Source: an uncultured Angelakisella sp.
GTDB lineage: Bacteria; Bacillota; Clostridia; Oscillospirales; Ruminococcaceae
Reading direction: 5' to 3'
NCBI GenBank assembly: GCA_910585535.1
Contig: CAJUFK010000021.1
Location: forward strand, 1 to 36,455
DNA: 36,455 nt
Under the pieces are notes generated by a model. The model did no database searches, was not told where the DNA came from, and saw only the letters and a program-made list of their open reading frames with translations. Below are positions 1-6,492 of this stretch, one piece after another (position 1 is the stretch's first letter; the number at the start of each line of letters is the position of its first letter). The position numbers were made by a program, and so were the translations under genes.

Positions 1-1020
1 GCCAACGGCCAGTACAGCGACAGCCAGATGCTCCCCACCGAGCAGCAGCTTTGCCAGCGGTTCCAGAGCAGTCGCCAGACCGTCCGCCGGGCGCTTTCCA
101 TGCTGGAGGAAGAAAAGCTTATCACCCGCCGCCAGGGCAGCGGTTCCCGCCTCCGGGAGTCCTCCCGGGAAGAGGCTCTTTCCGACCGCTCCATTGTGGT
201 GATGACCACCTACATAAGCGACTACATCTTTCCGGGGCTTCTTCAAGGGATGGAGGGAGCGCTGACCGCCCATGGAAGCGCTCCCCTTCTTTACGCCACT
301 CAGAACCAGGTGGCCACCGAGCGGAAAATCCTCCAGACCCTTCTGATTCGGAAGGATTTGGACGGCATTTTGGTGGAGGGGAGCAAGACCGCCCTGCCCA
401 ATCCCAACCTGGACCTTTACCACAAGCTCTTGGACCAGGGAGTCCGGCTGGTCTTCCTCAACGGCTCCTACCCGGAGCTTTCCTATATCCCCTCGGTCCT
501 GGCCGATGACTGCGGCGGCGGACGGCTTTTGGTGGAGTATCTGCATAAAAAGGGGCACCAGCACATTGGCGGCATCTTCAAAAGCGATGACCGCCAGGGA
601 ACCTTCCGGTATGCCGGTTTTGTCCAGGCCCTCCGGGATCTCTCCCTCCCGATGGAGGACAGCCAGCTGTTCTGGTACAACACCGAATCCCGGAAGTCCT
701 TCCACTCCGATGCCTTTGTAGACGCCGTATTGGAAAGCCTCCGGGGCTGCTCCGCCCTTGTCTGCTATAACGATGAGATCGCCCTGCGGGTGGTGACCCG
801 CCTGCGGCGGAAAGGGGTGGCTGTCCCCGGGGAGGTGGCGGTAGTCAGCTTCGACAACAGCCAGTACAGCGAATTGGCTCCGGTGCGGATCACCTCCCTT
901 TCCCACGGAGAGCAGAACTTGGGGGAACTGGCCGCCACCCTGCTGCTCCGCACCTTGCAGGAGGAACAATGCCAGTCCCAGGTGGTACCCTGGGTGCTGG
1001 TGGAGAAGGAGAGCGGGTAA
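1..1020 (+). CDS. GntR/LacI-type (AraR-like) transcriptional regulator, 5' end outside window
   Basis: This is a DNA-binding carbohydrate-responsive regulator with a GntR-type winged helix at the N-terminus and a LacI/periplasmic-binding-protein effector domain behind it, the architecture of AraR. The reading frame is open from base 1, and the residues before the first internal ATG at 28 continue the winged helix, so the true start lies upstream of the window. The helix-turn-helix (LPTEQQLCQRF, then SRQTVRRAL) and wing (RRQGSGSR) are visible in the first 55 residues. From about residue 65 the Rossmann-like halves follow, with the LacI-type signatures DGILVEG, CYNDEIALRVV and VAVVSFDNS. The effector sugar cannot be deduced; no sugar-catabolic gene adjoins it inside the window. 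The next genes downstream are decayed and on the other strand. Confidence 0.85.
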   Translation, partial: ANGQYSDSQMLPTEQQLCQRFQSSRQTVRRALSMLEEEKLITRRQGSGSRLRESSREEALSDRSIVVMTTYISDYIFPGLLQGMEGALTAHGSAPLLYATQNQVATERKILQTLLIRKDLDGILVEGSKTALPNPNLDLYHKLLDQGVRLVFLNGSYPELSYIPSVLADDCGGGRLLVEYLHKKGHQHIGGIFKSDDRQGTFRYAGFVQALRDLSLPMEDSQLFWYNTESRKSFHSDAFVDAVLESLRGCSALVCYNDEIALRVVTRLRRKGVAVPGEVAVVSFDNSQYSELAPVRITSLSHGEQNLGELAATLLLRTLQEEQCQSQVVPWVLVEKESG

Positions 1021-1038
1021 GAGGGGAGACCTTATTAT

Positions 1039-1398
1039 TTAGCCTGTACAATAGGCTGTTATCAAATTGTTACCGGAAGTGATAACAGCCCCCTTGAAGC
1101 TGTACCCACAGCGGATCCCTGCCGCCGTTTTCATACTGCATGGGACGATGAGCATCCCGGCTGCGGGGTAGGTTCCGCTGGCAGGAGCGGCCCCGATGTC
1201 CTCTGGGGAGTATACTTTATCCACCAGCTTTTCCAGGTCCGCCATGGTGTGATCGGTCTCGGTCTCCAAGGTTTCCCCTGCACGAGGAGAAAGGATCAGT
1301 TCGGCCCCTCTTCCCGCCTCCCGGATAAGCTTCAGGCACTGGATCAAAATGGGCATCCCGCTGGCGCAGGAGGCTCCGACCAGAATGGGCTTTTCCAT
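1039..1398 (-). pseudogene. Truncated UbiX-family flavin prenyltransferase
   Basis: UbiX makes the prenylated FMN cofactor used by UbiD decarboxylases. The fragment starts at the ATG ending at 1398 (MEKPILVGASCASG) and matches the family through PCSMKTAAGIRCGYS. That is about the first 100 residues of a protein that normally has about 190. It then runs into unrelated codons (FKGAVITSGNN) and stops. The unrelated tail coincides with a GTTATC-type repeat resembling mobile-element ends at 22.6 and 23.2 kb, so the 3' half was probably lost in an insertion or deletion event. The start codon overlaps the stop of the preceding ubiD remnant (TGATG), typical of a coupled ubiD-ubiX operon. Non-functional is likely because the C-terminal half is missing. 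Confidence 0.75.
1042..1086. repeat. Copy of a mobile-element end repeat (paired GTTATC motif)
   Basis: The stretch beginning GCCTGTACAATAGG carries GTTATC at 1058 and GTTACC at 1069, 11 bp apart, followed by GATAAC at 1081. It closely resembles 22619-22664 and 23188-23232 in the guaA-linked element. It lies exactly where the ubiX sequence stops being recognisable. It is probably a relic of an integrated element's end; a shared unknown repeat is the alternative. Confidence 0.5.
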
Positions 1399-1840
1399 CA
1401 GCTGTTGTCCCCCAGCCACTTTTGGGGATCAAGTTCCAGGAATCGGGAGCGGACGAAGCGGTGCTTTTCGCTGTGTAGATGGACAGCTCGTCCCGCCCCT
1501 GGATGCAGAGGCGGTGGATGGTGACATCTTTTTCCCCGGTGTCCGGGTGGGTGGCGTAGCACATCCCCATGGTGATGTATGGACCAGCGTCGTCGGGTGT
1601 ATTGGTGGGGGCGGGAACCAGGGTCCGCAGGTCAAAATCCGGGGCGTCGGCCCGGTGGACCACCTGCTGGCAGAGGGCGGGCCCCTCCTTCAGCACCGGG
1701 GGGATGGGGTGGTCCACACTTTGCCAAAGGCGCTTGCCCAGTTCCTCCGGGGGGCAGTCCAAAAGAGCGGCTGCCCGCTGGCGGCTGGCCAGCACCCCGA
1801 TGGCTACCCTGGCCCCGGGGAGATCGTTTACCTGGTTCAT
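1398..1840 (-). pseudogene. UbiD-family decarboxylase with large internal deletion
   Basis: UbiD enzymes are prFMN-dependent (de)carboxylases of about 450-490 residues. Here the start is well defined: ATG at 1840 (MNQVNDLPGARVAIG) behind AAGGAGGAAC. The N-terminal part follows (DFDLRTLVPAPTNTPDD, ITMGMCYATHPDTGEKDVTIHR). After about 125 residues the frame is lost. A different frame then gives what looks like the natural C-terminus (SRFLELDPQKWLGDNS, stop at 1398-1400), overlapping the ubiX start. About 300 central residues are absent, so this is a deletion derivative and not a sequencing frameshift. A 60-bp MITE-like palindrome lies 13 bp upstream of the start. The original substrate cannot be inferred. 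Confidence 0.75.
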
Positions 1841-1853
1841 AGTTCCTCCTTTA

Positions 1854-1913
1854 GAAGCTGTATTCACAACCGTTTGACGCCATCTGGCATCCCCCGGTTA
1901 TGAATACAGCTTC
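1854..1913. mobile_element. Short internally deleted MITE copy (60 bp)
   Basis: It starts GAAGCTGTATTCACAACC and ends in the inverted complement GGTTATGAATACAGCTTC, so most of its 60 bp is palindromic. It is flanked by TTA on both sides (1851-1853 and 1914-1916), which looks like a 3-bp target duplication. The terminal 18 bp resemble those of the 160-bp elements at 4359 and 21049, and its inner GGATGCCAGATGG (reverse strand) matches their left arm. It is best read as a deletion derivative of that family. The right TTA also forms the stop codon of the MBL-fold gene. Confidence 0.7.
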
Positions 1914-2747
1914 TTACTTTTTTCGATATAAACGGTTTTCGTCGTAGAGCAGATTCCCAACCCCGCCGTCCGCCCGGCCCAGGGTGACAGGGTCCTGCTT
2001 TTTGGCAAAGACGCCGGAGAGCCCCCGGAACTCACAGAGGATCCGCTGGCTTTCCCCCCGCAGCACCTCCCGGCAGACAGCAATGACCCCCTCCAGGATG
2101 TCCGGCGGCAGTTCCCCGGTGGTGTGGGCCTCCAGCACCCGGTCAAACCGCCCGGCCAGGCGGGGGGCCAGGGCCAGCAGCGTTTCCAGGTATTCCTCCA
2201 CTGTGGGAGCCGCCGGATCCAAAAGAAGGGTGGAGTTGCTGAAGGCGTCCCCGGAAAAGAGGATCCTTTCCTCGGGACAGAGGAAAACCATGCTGCCGGG
2301 GGTGTGGCCGGGGCAGGGGAAAGTCTCCAGGGTCACGCCGCCCAGGTCGAACCGGCTGCCGTCCTCCAGCGGGTGGAACCGGTCCGGGTCGGCGGCAGGC
2401 TGGATCGTCCAGTCCGCCCCCCTTTTTGCCAGGGGAGATATTGCAAGCTCATTTTTCCGGACCGAGAGGTCGCTGTGCCGGAGGAAGATCTCCCGGTCCA
2501 GGGGAGACATCCAGACCTCCCCGAATTCCTCCGCCCCCATGGCGTGGTCCACATGGCCGTGGGTGAGCAGCAGGATCACAGGCTTTTGGGTGAGTTCCCG
2601 GACCGCCTCCAGCAAGGAGCCGAAGCCCAGCCCGCTGTCAATAAGGGCCGCCTTTTCCGAGCCCTCCAACAGGTACATCATCTCCCCGCAGGGGGCAGTG
2701 ATTCGGGTGACCCGGGAGGTAAGGGAATTGATTTTGAAATCGTTCAT
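1914..2747 (-). CDS. MBL-fold metallo-hydrolase
   Basis: This is a 277-residue metallo-beta-lactamase-fold hydrolase of the glyoxalase II-like group, probably cytoplasmic since no signal peptide is seen. The metal-binding motif is LTHGHVDHAMG (HxHxDH) near residue 80. Further ligands fall in PGHTPGSMVF (His) and FSGDAF (Asp), with a C-terminal His in LEAHTTGELP. The substrate is not predictable from the motif alone. The start ATG at 2747 follows GGAGG at a somewhat long spacing. A likely promoter with an extended -10 lies at 2782-2810. The stop codon is made by the TTA target-site triplet of the adjacent MITE, so the natural C-terminus may have been slightly altered by the insertion. Confidence 0.85.
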   Translation of the reverse strand: MNDFKINSLTSRVTRITAPCGEMMYLLEGSEKAALIDSGLGFGSLLEAVRELTQKPVILLLTHGHVDHAMGAEEFGEVWMSPLDREIFLRHSDLSVRKNELAISPLAKRGADWTIQPAADPDRFHPLEDGSRFDLGGVTLETFPCPGHTPGSMVFLCPEERILFSGDAFSNSTLLLDPAAPTVEEYLETLLALAPRLAGRFDRVLEAHTTGELPPDILEGVIAVCREVLRGESQRILCEFRGLSGVFAKKQDPVTLGRADGGVGNLLYDENRLYRKK

Positions 2748-2781
2748 CAGTGGTGTTTTCCTCCTTGGTATCGTTTCTTAC

Positions 2782-2810
2782 AGGATACCACACCGGAGGG
2801 AAAAACTCAA
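2782..2810 (-). promoter_or_regulatory. Promoter of the MBL-fold gene
   Basis: On the minus strand TTGAGT (2805-2810) and TATCCT (2782-2787) are 17 bp apart, and TGG precedes the -10 (extended -10). The surrounding 19 bp (2774-2792) recur at 27148-27166 upstream of the MmeI-like gene, at nearly the same distance from its start codon. Confidence 0.5.
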
Positions 2811-2812
2811 AC

Positions 2813-2852
2813 GCCAGAGGCCGGAAAGCGGTTCTCATTCCGGTCCTCTGGC
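2813..2852 (-). terminator. Rho-independent terminator of the acyltransferase-like gene
   Basis: On the minus strand GCCAGAGGACCGGAA pairs with TTCCGGCCTCTGGC, followed by a T-rich stretch (GTTTGAGTTTTT). It lies 30 bp beyond the stop codon at 2883. Its T-run overlaps the -35 region of the next gene. Confidence 0.75.
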
Positions 2853-2882
2853 ATATCCAGGCATCCGGGCAGGATGTCCTTT

Positions 2883-3650
2883 TTACTTCTTTTTCAGAAT
2901 GGTCTTTTCCATGGCGATCTTGGTCATCACGCTGAGTACCAAGGTGACGGCGGTGGTGGGAAGGAACACCTGCCAGAAGGAATAGGTAGTGGCCTCGGTG
3001 TTCTTGCCCAGGACCCGCAGGACCAGGATGCCCACAGGATAGTGGAGCATATAGACATACAGGGAGATGCTGCCCAGGTAGGCAAACAGCTTATTGGTGG
3101 CGCCGTTGTTCAGCAGGGCGGTGAGACCGTCCTTGTTCAGCAGGGAAAGGCCCACCACGGCGATGCAGAGGAAGGAAACGGTCCAGCGGTCCAGAAGGAA
3201 GTAGGTGGGCTGGTAGATGGTGTACCACATCAGCAGGACGCTGCAAAAGACATTGGCCACGGTGAGGGCGGCGCGGGCCCCGGCGCTGAACTCTGCCTTG
3301 GAGAGCTTCTGGAGGGCGTAGAAGAGGATGATGCCGATCATCATACCCAGCATGACGAACAAAAAGCCATTATTGAAGCCCAAGGTACCGGTGGCGCCGT
3401 CGGCAGAGCCGCCCATGCCGTTGGTGGAGGCCAGCTGGGCCCCAAAGGTGGACCAGGCGGTCTGGGCGGCCCGGGTGCCGGTAAAGATCAGCAGGACTTC
3501 GCTGGAGCCGAAGAACCAGTTGCTCCGCTCCATCCAGTAGCCCAAACTGCCGTTGCAGCTCATGGCGATGATCCAGCCCACATGGAATCCGATGATGGCG
3601 ACAGAGATCAGGAAACGCCAGATCTCAATGGCGACATTGCGCTGTTTCAT
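2883..3650 (-). CDS. Short acyltransferase-3-like membrane protein
   Basis: This 255-residue polytopic membrane protein resembles the acyltransferase 3 (OafA/YrhL) family, which transfers acyl groups to surface glycans. The N-terminus (RNVAIEIWRFLISVAIIGFH) matches the family's first helix with its conserved Arg and His. The segment FGSSEVLLIFTG resembles the second helix, and ISLYVYMLHYPVGILVL is a typical late helix. About seven or eight hydrophobic segments are visible, fewer than the usual ten in 330-370 residues, so a central part may be missing. The ATG at 3650 follows GAGGAGGAG and overlaps the stop of the butyrate kinase fragment upstream. Function as an active acyltransferase is uncertain. 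Confidence 0.6.
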   Translation of the reverse strand: MKQRNVAIEIWRFLISVAIIGFHVGWIIAMSCNGSLGYWMERSNWFFGSSEVLLIFTGTRAAQTAWSTFGAQLASTNGMGGSADGATGTLGFNNGFLFVMLGMMIGIILFYALQKLSKAEFSAGARAALTVANVFCSVLLMWYTIYQPTYFLLDRWTVSFLCIAVVGLSLLNKDGLTALLNNGATNKLFAYLGSISLYVYMLHYPVGILVLRVLGKNTEATTYSFWQVFLPTTAVTLVLSVMTKIAMEKTILKKK

Positions 3651-3865
3651 AAAGATAACTCCTCCTCATTTTTTGTTCCGCCCGGACGCCGCTTATCCGG
3701 GGCCATATCGTAGGCCAGGCGGATGCCCAGGTCGGAGACATGGTTACCGTACTTCATGCTCCGGGACTGCTCCAGCATCCTTTCGGTGATGCGGTAGACG
3801 CCGCTGTGGATGGGCTGGGTGTGGCCGCCCCGGCTGACAAAGGCGTCCAGCTCCCCGACAGCCAC
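3647..3865 (-). pseudogene. Butyrate kinase fragment
   Basis: The minus-strand frame reads GELDAFVSRGGHTQPIHSG, then VYRITERMLEQSR, then HVSDLGIRLAYDMA. This resembles residues about 80-135 of butyrate kinase (the family's VGRGG...PIxSGxY...HxSNLGxxxA region). Both the N-terminal and the C-terminal parts of the roughly 355-residue enzyme are missing. The frame continues into nonhomologous codons on both sides and ends in a TGA overlapping the next ATG. The fragment abuts, head to head, an IclR fragment on the other strand at about 3866, which marks a deletion junction. Confidence 0.6.
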
Positions 3866-4166
3866 CCCTTTTATTGAGCGGTACGCTGGCAATATGCTGT
3901 TTGAGAAAAAGACCGAGTTTTCCTTTTCCACCAAGGAGCAGCTATTGGAGGACATCGCCTTTGTCCGGGAGCAGGGCTACGCCATCAACAACCAGCGGTA
4001 TGAAAAGGGGATGGTCTCTATCTCGGTGCCAGTCATCCCCAAGACAACAAGGCTGGTGGAGTTCGCCATCAGTGTTTCCGGGCCAAGCACCCGGCTGCTG
4101 GAGGGACAAAAGGCTATTGTAAGCGAGCTGCTGGAGACGGCGGGAAAAATTGCAGGACTGATCTGA
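3866..4166 (+). pseudogene. IclR-family regulator, C-terminal fragment
   Basis: The plus-strand frame reads FSFSTKEQLLEDIAFVREQG, GMVSISVPVI, LVEFAISVSGPSTRLLEG and IVSELLETAGKIAGLI before the stop at 4166. This is the terminal 80-100 residues of the IclR effector-binding domain (typical ELxxIRxxGYA...GVxxxAxPV...LSVSGPxxR signature). The DNA-binding domain and the first part of the effector domain are absent. The open frame upstream of about 3866 belongs to the antisense of the butyrate kinase fragment. It is a relic with no evident ability to bind DNA. Confidence 0.65.
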
Positions 4167-4296
4167 ACAGGCAGAAAGCTGTTTTGGATTCTGGAGTCTG
4201 CCTGTCTGCTTCCTACATAACTGCGATTTTGGGATAGGACAGCCCCTCCTTCTGCCAAGTGATGATCTTCTGGGCAGTGATATTGCACATTAGAAT

Positions 4297-4340
4297 AAAA
4301 AAGAGCCAACTGATCCAATCAAAATCAGTTAGCTCTTTTT
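4297..4340. terminator. Bidirectional rho-independent terminator
   Basis: AAAAAAGAGCCAACTGAT pairs with ATCAGTTAGCTCTTTTT across a short loop, giving A-run and T-run tails usable on either strand. On the minus strand it lies beyond mmdB and the MITE copy, so it could end the decarboxylase operon transcript. Confidence 0.75.
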
Positions 4341-4358
4341 CTATGGAAAAGAGATTTA

Positions 4359-4519
4359 GAACCTGTATTCCTAACCGAAGGATGCCGGATGGACGAGGTT
4401 TTTTCCCGTCAGACAAGGAGATTTTCCGCAGCCATACTGACGTATGGCAAGGGAAACCGACGCAGTATGGCGGGAAATAGACCGGCCAGACGGTGTGCAG
4501 CGGTTGTGAATACAGGTTC
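4359..4519. mobile_element. MITE copy, 161 bp
   Basis: It starts GAACCTGTATTCCTAACC and ends GGTTGTGAATACAGGTTC. The terminal inverted repeats are at least 18 bp with few mismatches, and it is flanked by TTA on both sides (4356-4358 and 4520-4522). No coding capacity is visible. It is almost identical over its whole length to the copy at 21049-21208, including an internal CCATAC-tgac-GTATGG hairpin. It ends 16 bp after the mmdB stop codon. The 3-bp TWA duplication resembles that of IS5/IS1031-type elements, so a related transposase elsewhere in the genome probably mobilises it. Confidence 0.85.
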
Positions 4520-4535
4520 TTAGAGGAGGCAAACC

Positions 4536-5699
4536 TTACTGGAAGAACAGCAGCAGCATCCCAGCCGCCACCGCCGAACCGATGACTCCGGCCACGTTGG
4601 GGCCCATGGCGTGCATCAGCAGGAAGTTGGAGGGGTTGTACTTCTGGCCCTCCTTCTGGACCACCCGGGCGGCCATGGGGACGGCGGAAACGCCTGCCGC
4701 GCCGATCATGGGGTTGATCTTGCCGCCGGTGGCCTTGCACATCACCTTGCCCAGCAGAACCCCGCCGGCAGTGCCCATGCCAAAGGCGACGACGCCCAGG
4801 ACGATGATCTGGAGGGTCTGGGGGCGCAGGAACATCTCGGCGCTGGCCTTGGCCCCCACGGTGAGCCCCAAGAGGATGGAGACGATGTACATGAGGGACT
4901 TCTGGATGCAGTCCACCAGGAGGGGCACCCGGCCCGACTCCTTCAGGAGGTTCCCCAGCATGAGCATCCCGATGAGGGCCCCGGCGCTGGGGAGGAGGAG
5001 AACGGTGAACAGGGTGACCACGATGGGGAAGATGATCTTCTCGGTCTTGCTGACCTCCCGGAGCTGCTCCATCTTGATGACCCGCTCCTCGGGGGTGGTG
5101 AGGAGCTTGATGATGGGAGGCTGGATCACCGGCACCAGGGCCATGTAGCTGTAGGCGGCGATGGCAATGGCTCCCAGGAGGTCCGGGGCCAGCTTGCTGG
5201 TGAGGTAGAGGGCGGTGGGGCCGTCGGCCCCGCCGATGATGCCGATGGAAGCAGCCTCCGGGCCGGTGAAGCCCAGGAAGATGGCGCCGAAGAAGGTGGT
5301 GAAGATGCCCAGCTGGGCCGCTGCGCCCAGGAGCAGGCTCCGGGGATTGGCCAGCAGAGGTCCGAAATCGGTGCCCGCGCCGATGCAGAGGAAGATGAGA
5401 GGCGGGTAGATGCCCAGCTCGGTGCCCTGGTAGAGGTAGTAGAGGAGGCCGCCGTTCTCATCCCCCACGGCGTGAGCCATGAGGCCGGCCAGGGGGAGGT
5501 TCACCAGCAGCATCCCAAAGGCGATGGGGATGAGCAGGTAGGGCTCAAAGCCCTTTTTGATGGCGAGATAAAGGAAGATACAGGCGATACCGATCATGAT
5601 AAGCTCCCCGGGGAGCCGCAGGCCGAACAGCTCGGTGTTGCACTGGATCAGCTGGGAAAAGCCGGTGCTTTCCCAGAAGCCTTGGAGTAACTCCAGCAT
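4536..5699 (-). CDS. mmdB: Na+-translocating decarboxylase beta subunit
   Basis: This is the integral membrane subunit of the biotin-dependent sodium-pump decarboxylases (OadB/MmdB/GcdB family). It decarboxylates the carboxybiotin carried by the gamma subunit and couples this to Na+ export. The 387 residues match the family's length of about 375-435 and are almost entirely hydrophobic helices. Key motifs are GIIGGADGPTALYL, holding the essential Asp (OadB D203), and NPMIGAAGVSAVPMAARV, holding the Asn/Ser region implicated in Na+ binding. It is the last gene of the operon, 14 bp after the biotin carrier. A MITE has inserted just beyond its stop. Assignment to malonyl-CoA and not methylmalonyl- or glutaconyl-CoA rests on the neighbouring mdcA-like and madLM genes. 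Confidence 0.93.
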   Translation of the reverse strand: MLELLQGFWESTGFSQLIQCNTELFGLRLPGELIMIGIACIFLYLAIKKGFEPYLLIPIAFGMLLVNLPLAGLMAHAVGDENGGLLYYLYQGTELGIYPPLIFLCIGAGTDFGPLLANPRSLLLGAAAQLGIFTTFFGAIFLGFTGPEAASIGIIGGADGPTALYLTSKLAPDLLGAIAIAAYSYMALVPVIQPPIIKLLTTPEERVIKMEQLREVSKTEKIIFPIVVTLFTVLLLPSAGALIGMLMLGNLLKESGRVPLLVDCIQKSLMYIVSILLGLTVGAKASAEMFLRPQTLQIIVLGVVAFGMGTAGGVLLGKVMCKATGGKINPMIGAAGVSAVPMAARVVQKEGQKYNPSNFLLMHAMGPNVAGVIGSAVAAGMLLLFFQ

Positions 5700-5713
5700 C
5701 TGTCAGCCCTCCC

Positions 5714-6109
5714 TTATTGGAGGGTGACCAGCGGATCACCGGCCGCCACAGCGTCGCCCTTCTGGACCGAGACCGAGGCCACGGTGCCGTCGGCGGGGGC
5801 GACCACCTCGTTTTCCATCTTCATGGCCTCGATGACCACCAGGACCTGGCCGGCCTTTACTGCCTGCCCCGCCTTGACGGGGACATCCAGGACGGTGCCC
5901 TGGAGGGGGGCGGTGACGGCACCGGCGGCAGCCGCCGGTTTGGGGGCGGCGGCCTTGGGGGCGGCGGCCTTGGGGGCGGCAGGGGCCGCCGCAGGGGCGG
6001 GAGCGGCCACGGGGGCGGGAACAGAGGAGACGACGGAAGCACCCAGCTCCTCCACTTCTACTTCGTGAGCGATGCCGTCCAGGACGACACGGAATTTCTT
6101 GACAGCCAT
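5714..6109 (-). CDS. mmdC: Biotin carrier (gamma) subunit of the decarboxylase
   Basis: The 131-residue protein shuttles CO2 on biotin between the carboxyltransferase and the membrane subunit. It has a short N-terminal domain (VKKFRVVLDGIAHEVEVEEL), a flexible Ala/Pro linker from about residue 28 to 62, and a C-terminal biotinyl domain. The biotinylation motif is EAMKMENEV, with Lys in the AMKM tetrapeptide. Length and layout match Veillonella MmdC (about 129 residues). It lies 23 bp after the delta subunit and 14 bp before the beta subunit. The linker repeats (AAPKAAAPKAAAPK) make this stretch compositionally extreme and prone to length variation. Confidence 0.93.
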   Translation of the reverse strand: MAVKKFRVVLDGIAHEVEVEELGASVVSSVPAPVAAPAPAAAPAAPKAAAPKAAAPKPAAAAGAVTAPLQGTVLDVPVKAGQAVKAGQVLVVIEAMKMENEVVAPADGTVASVSVQKGDAVAAGDPLVTLQ

Positions 6110-6132
6110 TTCATTGCACCTCGTTACTGTAT

Positions 6133-6480
6133 TTATTGGATGGTGTTGGTCCTGCCGGACTGGATCCAGGGGGTCTCCTCCCCGGCCACCCGGCGGATGC
6201 TGCGGACGACGAACCGGTCGGTGGTGGTCCCCAGGCAGGCGGCGACAGCGGCGGCGATAAGGACGGCGGCGGTACGGTCATCCTTTGCCGGGGCGGGGGC
6301 GGAAGCGGGGGCCGCGGCAGGAGCGGCGGCGGGAGCCGCCTTTTTCTCCCCCTTGGTCAAAAGCCAGTGGACCAGGTCGATCATATAGGAGATAGCCAGC
6401 AGGACGAGAAAGACGACGGCCAGACTGAACCCACAGACGATGAGGGCCCGGCCCATGGTGATGGTCACGTTTGCAAACAT
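6133..6480 (-). CDS. mmdD: Decarboxylase delta subunit (OadG/MmdD-like)
   Basis: This small membrane protein assembles the complex, corresponding to OadG/MmdD. It has one N-terminal transmembrane helix (about residues 10-33, LIVCGFSLAVVFLVLLAISY). An Ala/Pro-rich linker follows (about 47-66), then a second hydrophobic segment (AAVLIAAAVAACLG) and a short basic tail (FVVRSIRRVAGEETPW) resembling the C-terminus of MmdD. The 115-residue length matches Veillonella MmdD. It lies 12 bp after mmdA and 23 bp before mmdC, giving the classical A-D-C-B order without a separate epsilon subunit gene. Confidence 0.8.
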   Translation of the reverse strand: MFANVTITMGRALIVCGFSLAVVFLVLLAISYMIDLVHWLLTKGEKKAAPAAAPAAAPASAPAPAKDDRTAAVLIAAAVAACLGTTTDRFVVRSIRRVAGEETPWIQSGRTNTIQ

Positions 6481-6492
6481 ACGGCTCCCCCC

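Noticed and set aside
2124..3713. Long plus-strand frame of over 500 codons opposite the MBL-fold and acyltransferase-like genes
   Set aside because: It is the antisense of two recognisable genes, with the Gly/Gln/His-rich composition typical of antisense GC-rich frames.
4213..4740. Open minus-strand frame of 175 codons over the MITE and mmdB end
   Set aside because: Its N-terminal part is a shifted frame of mmdB and the rest covers the MITE and a terminator; no ribosome binding site or family.
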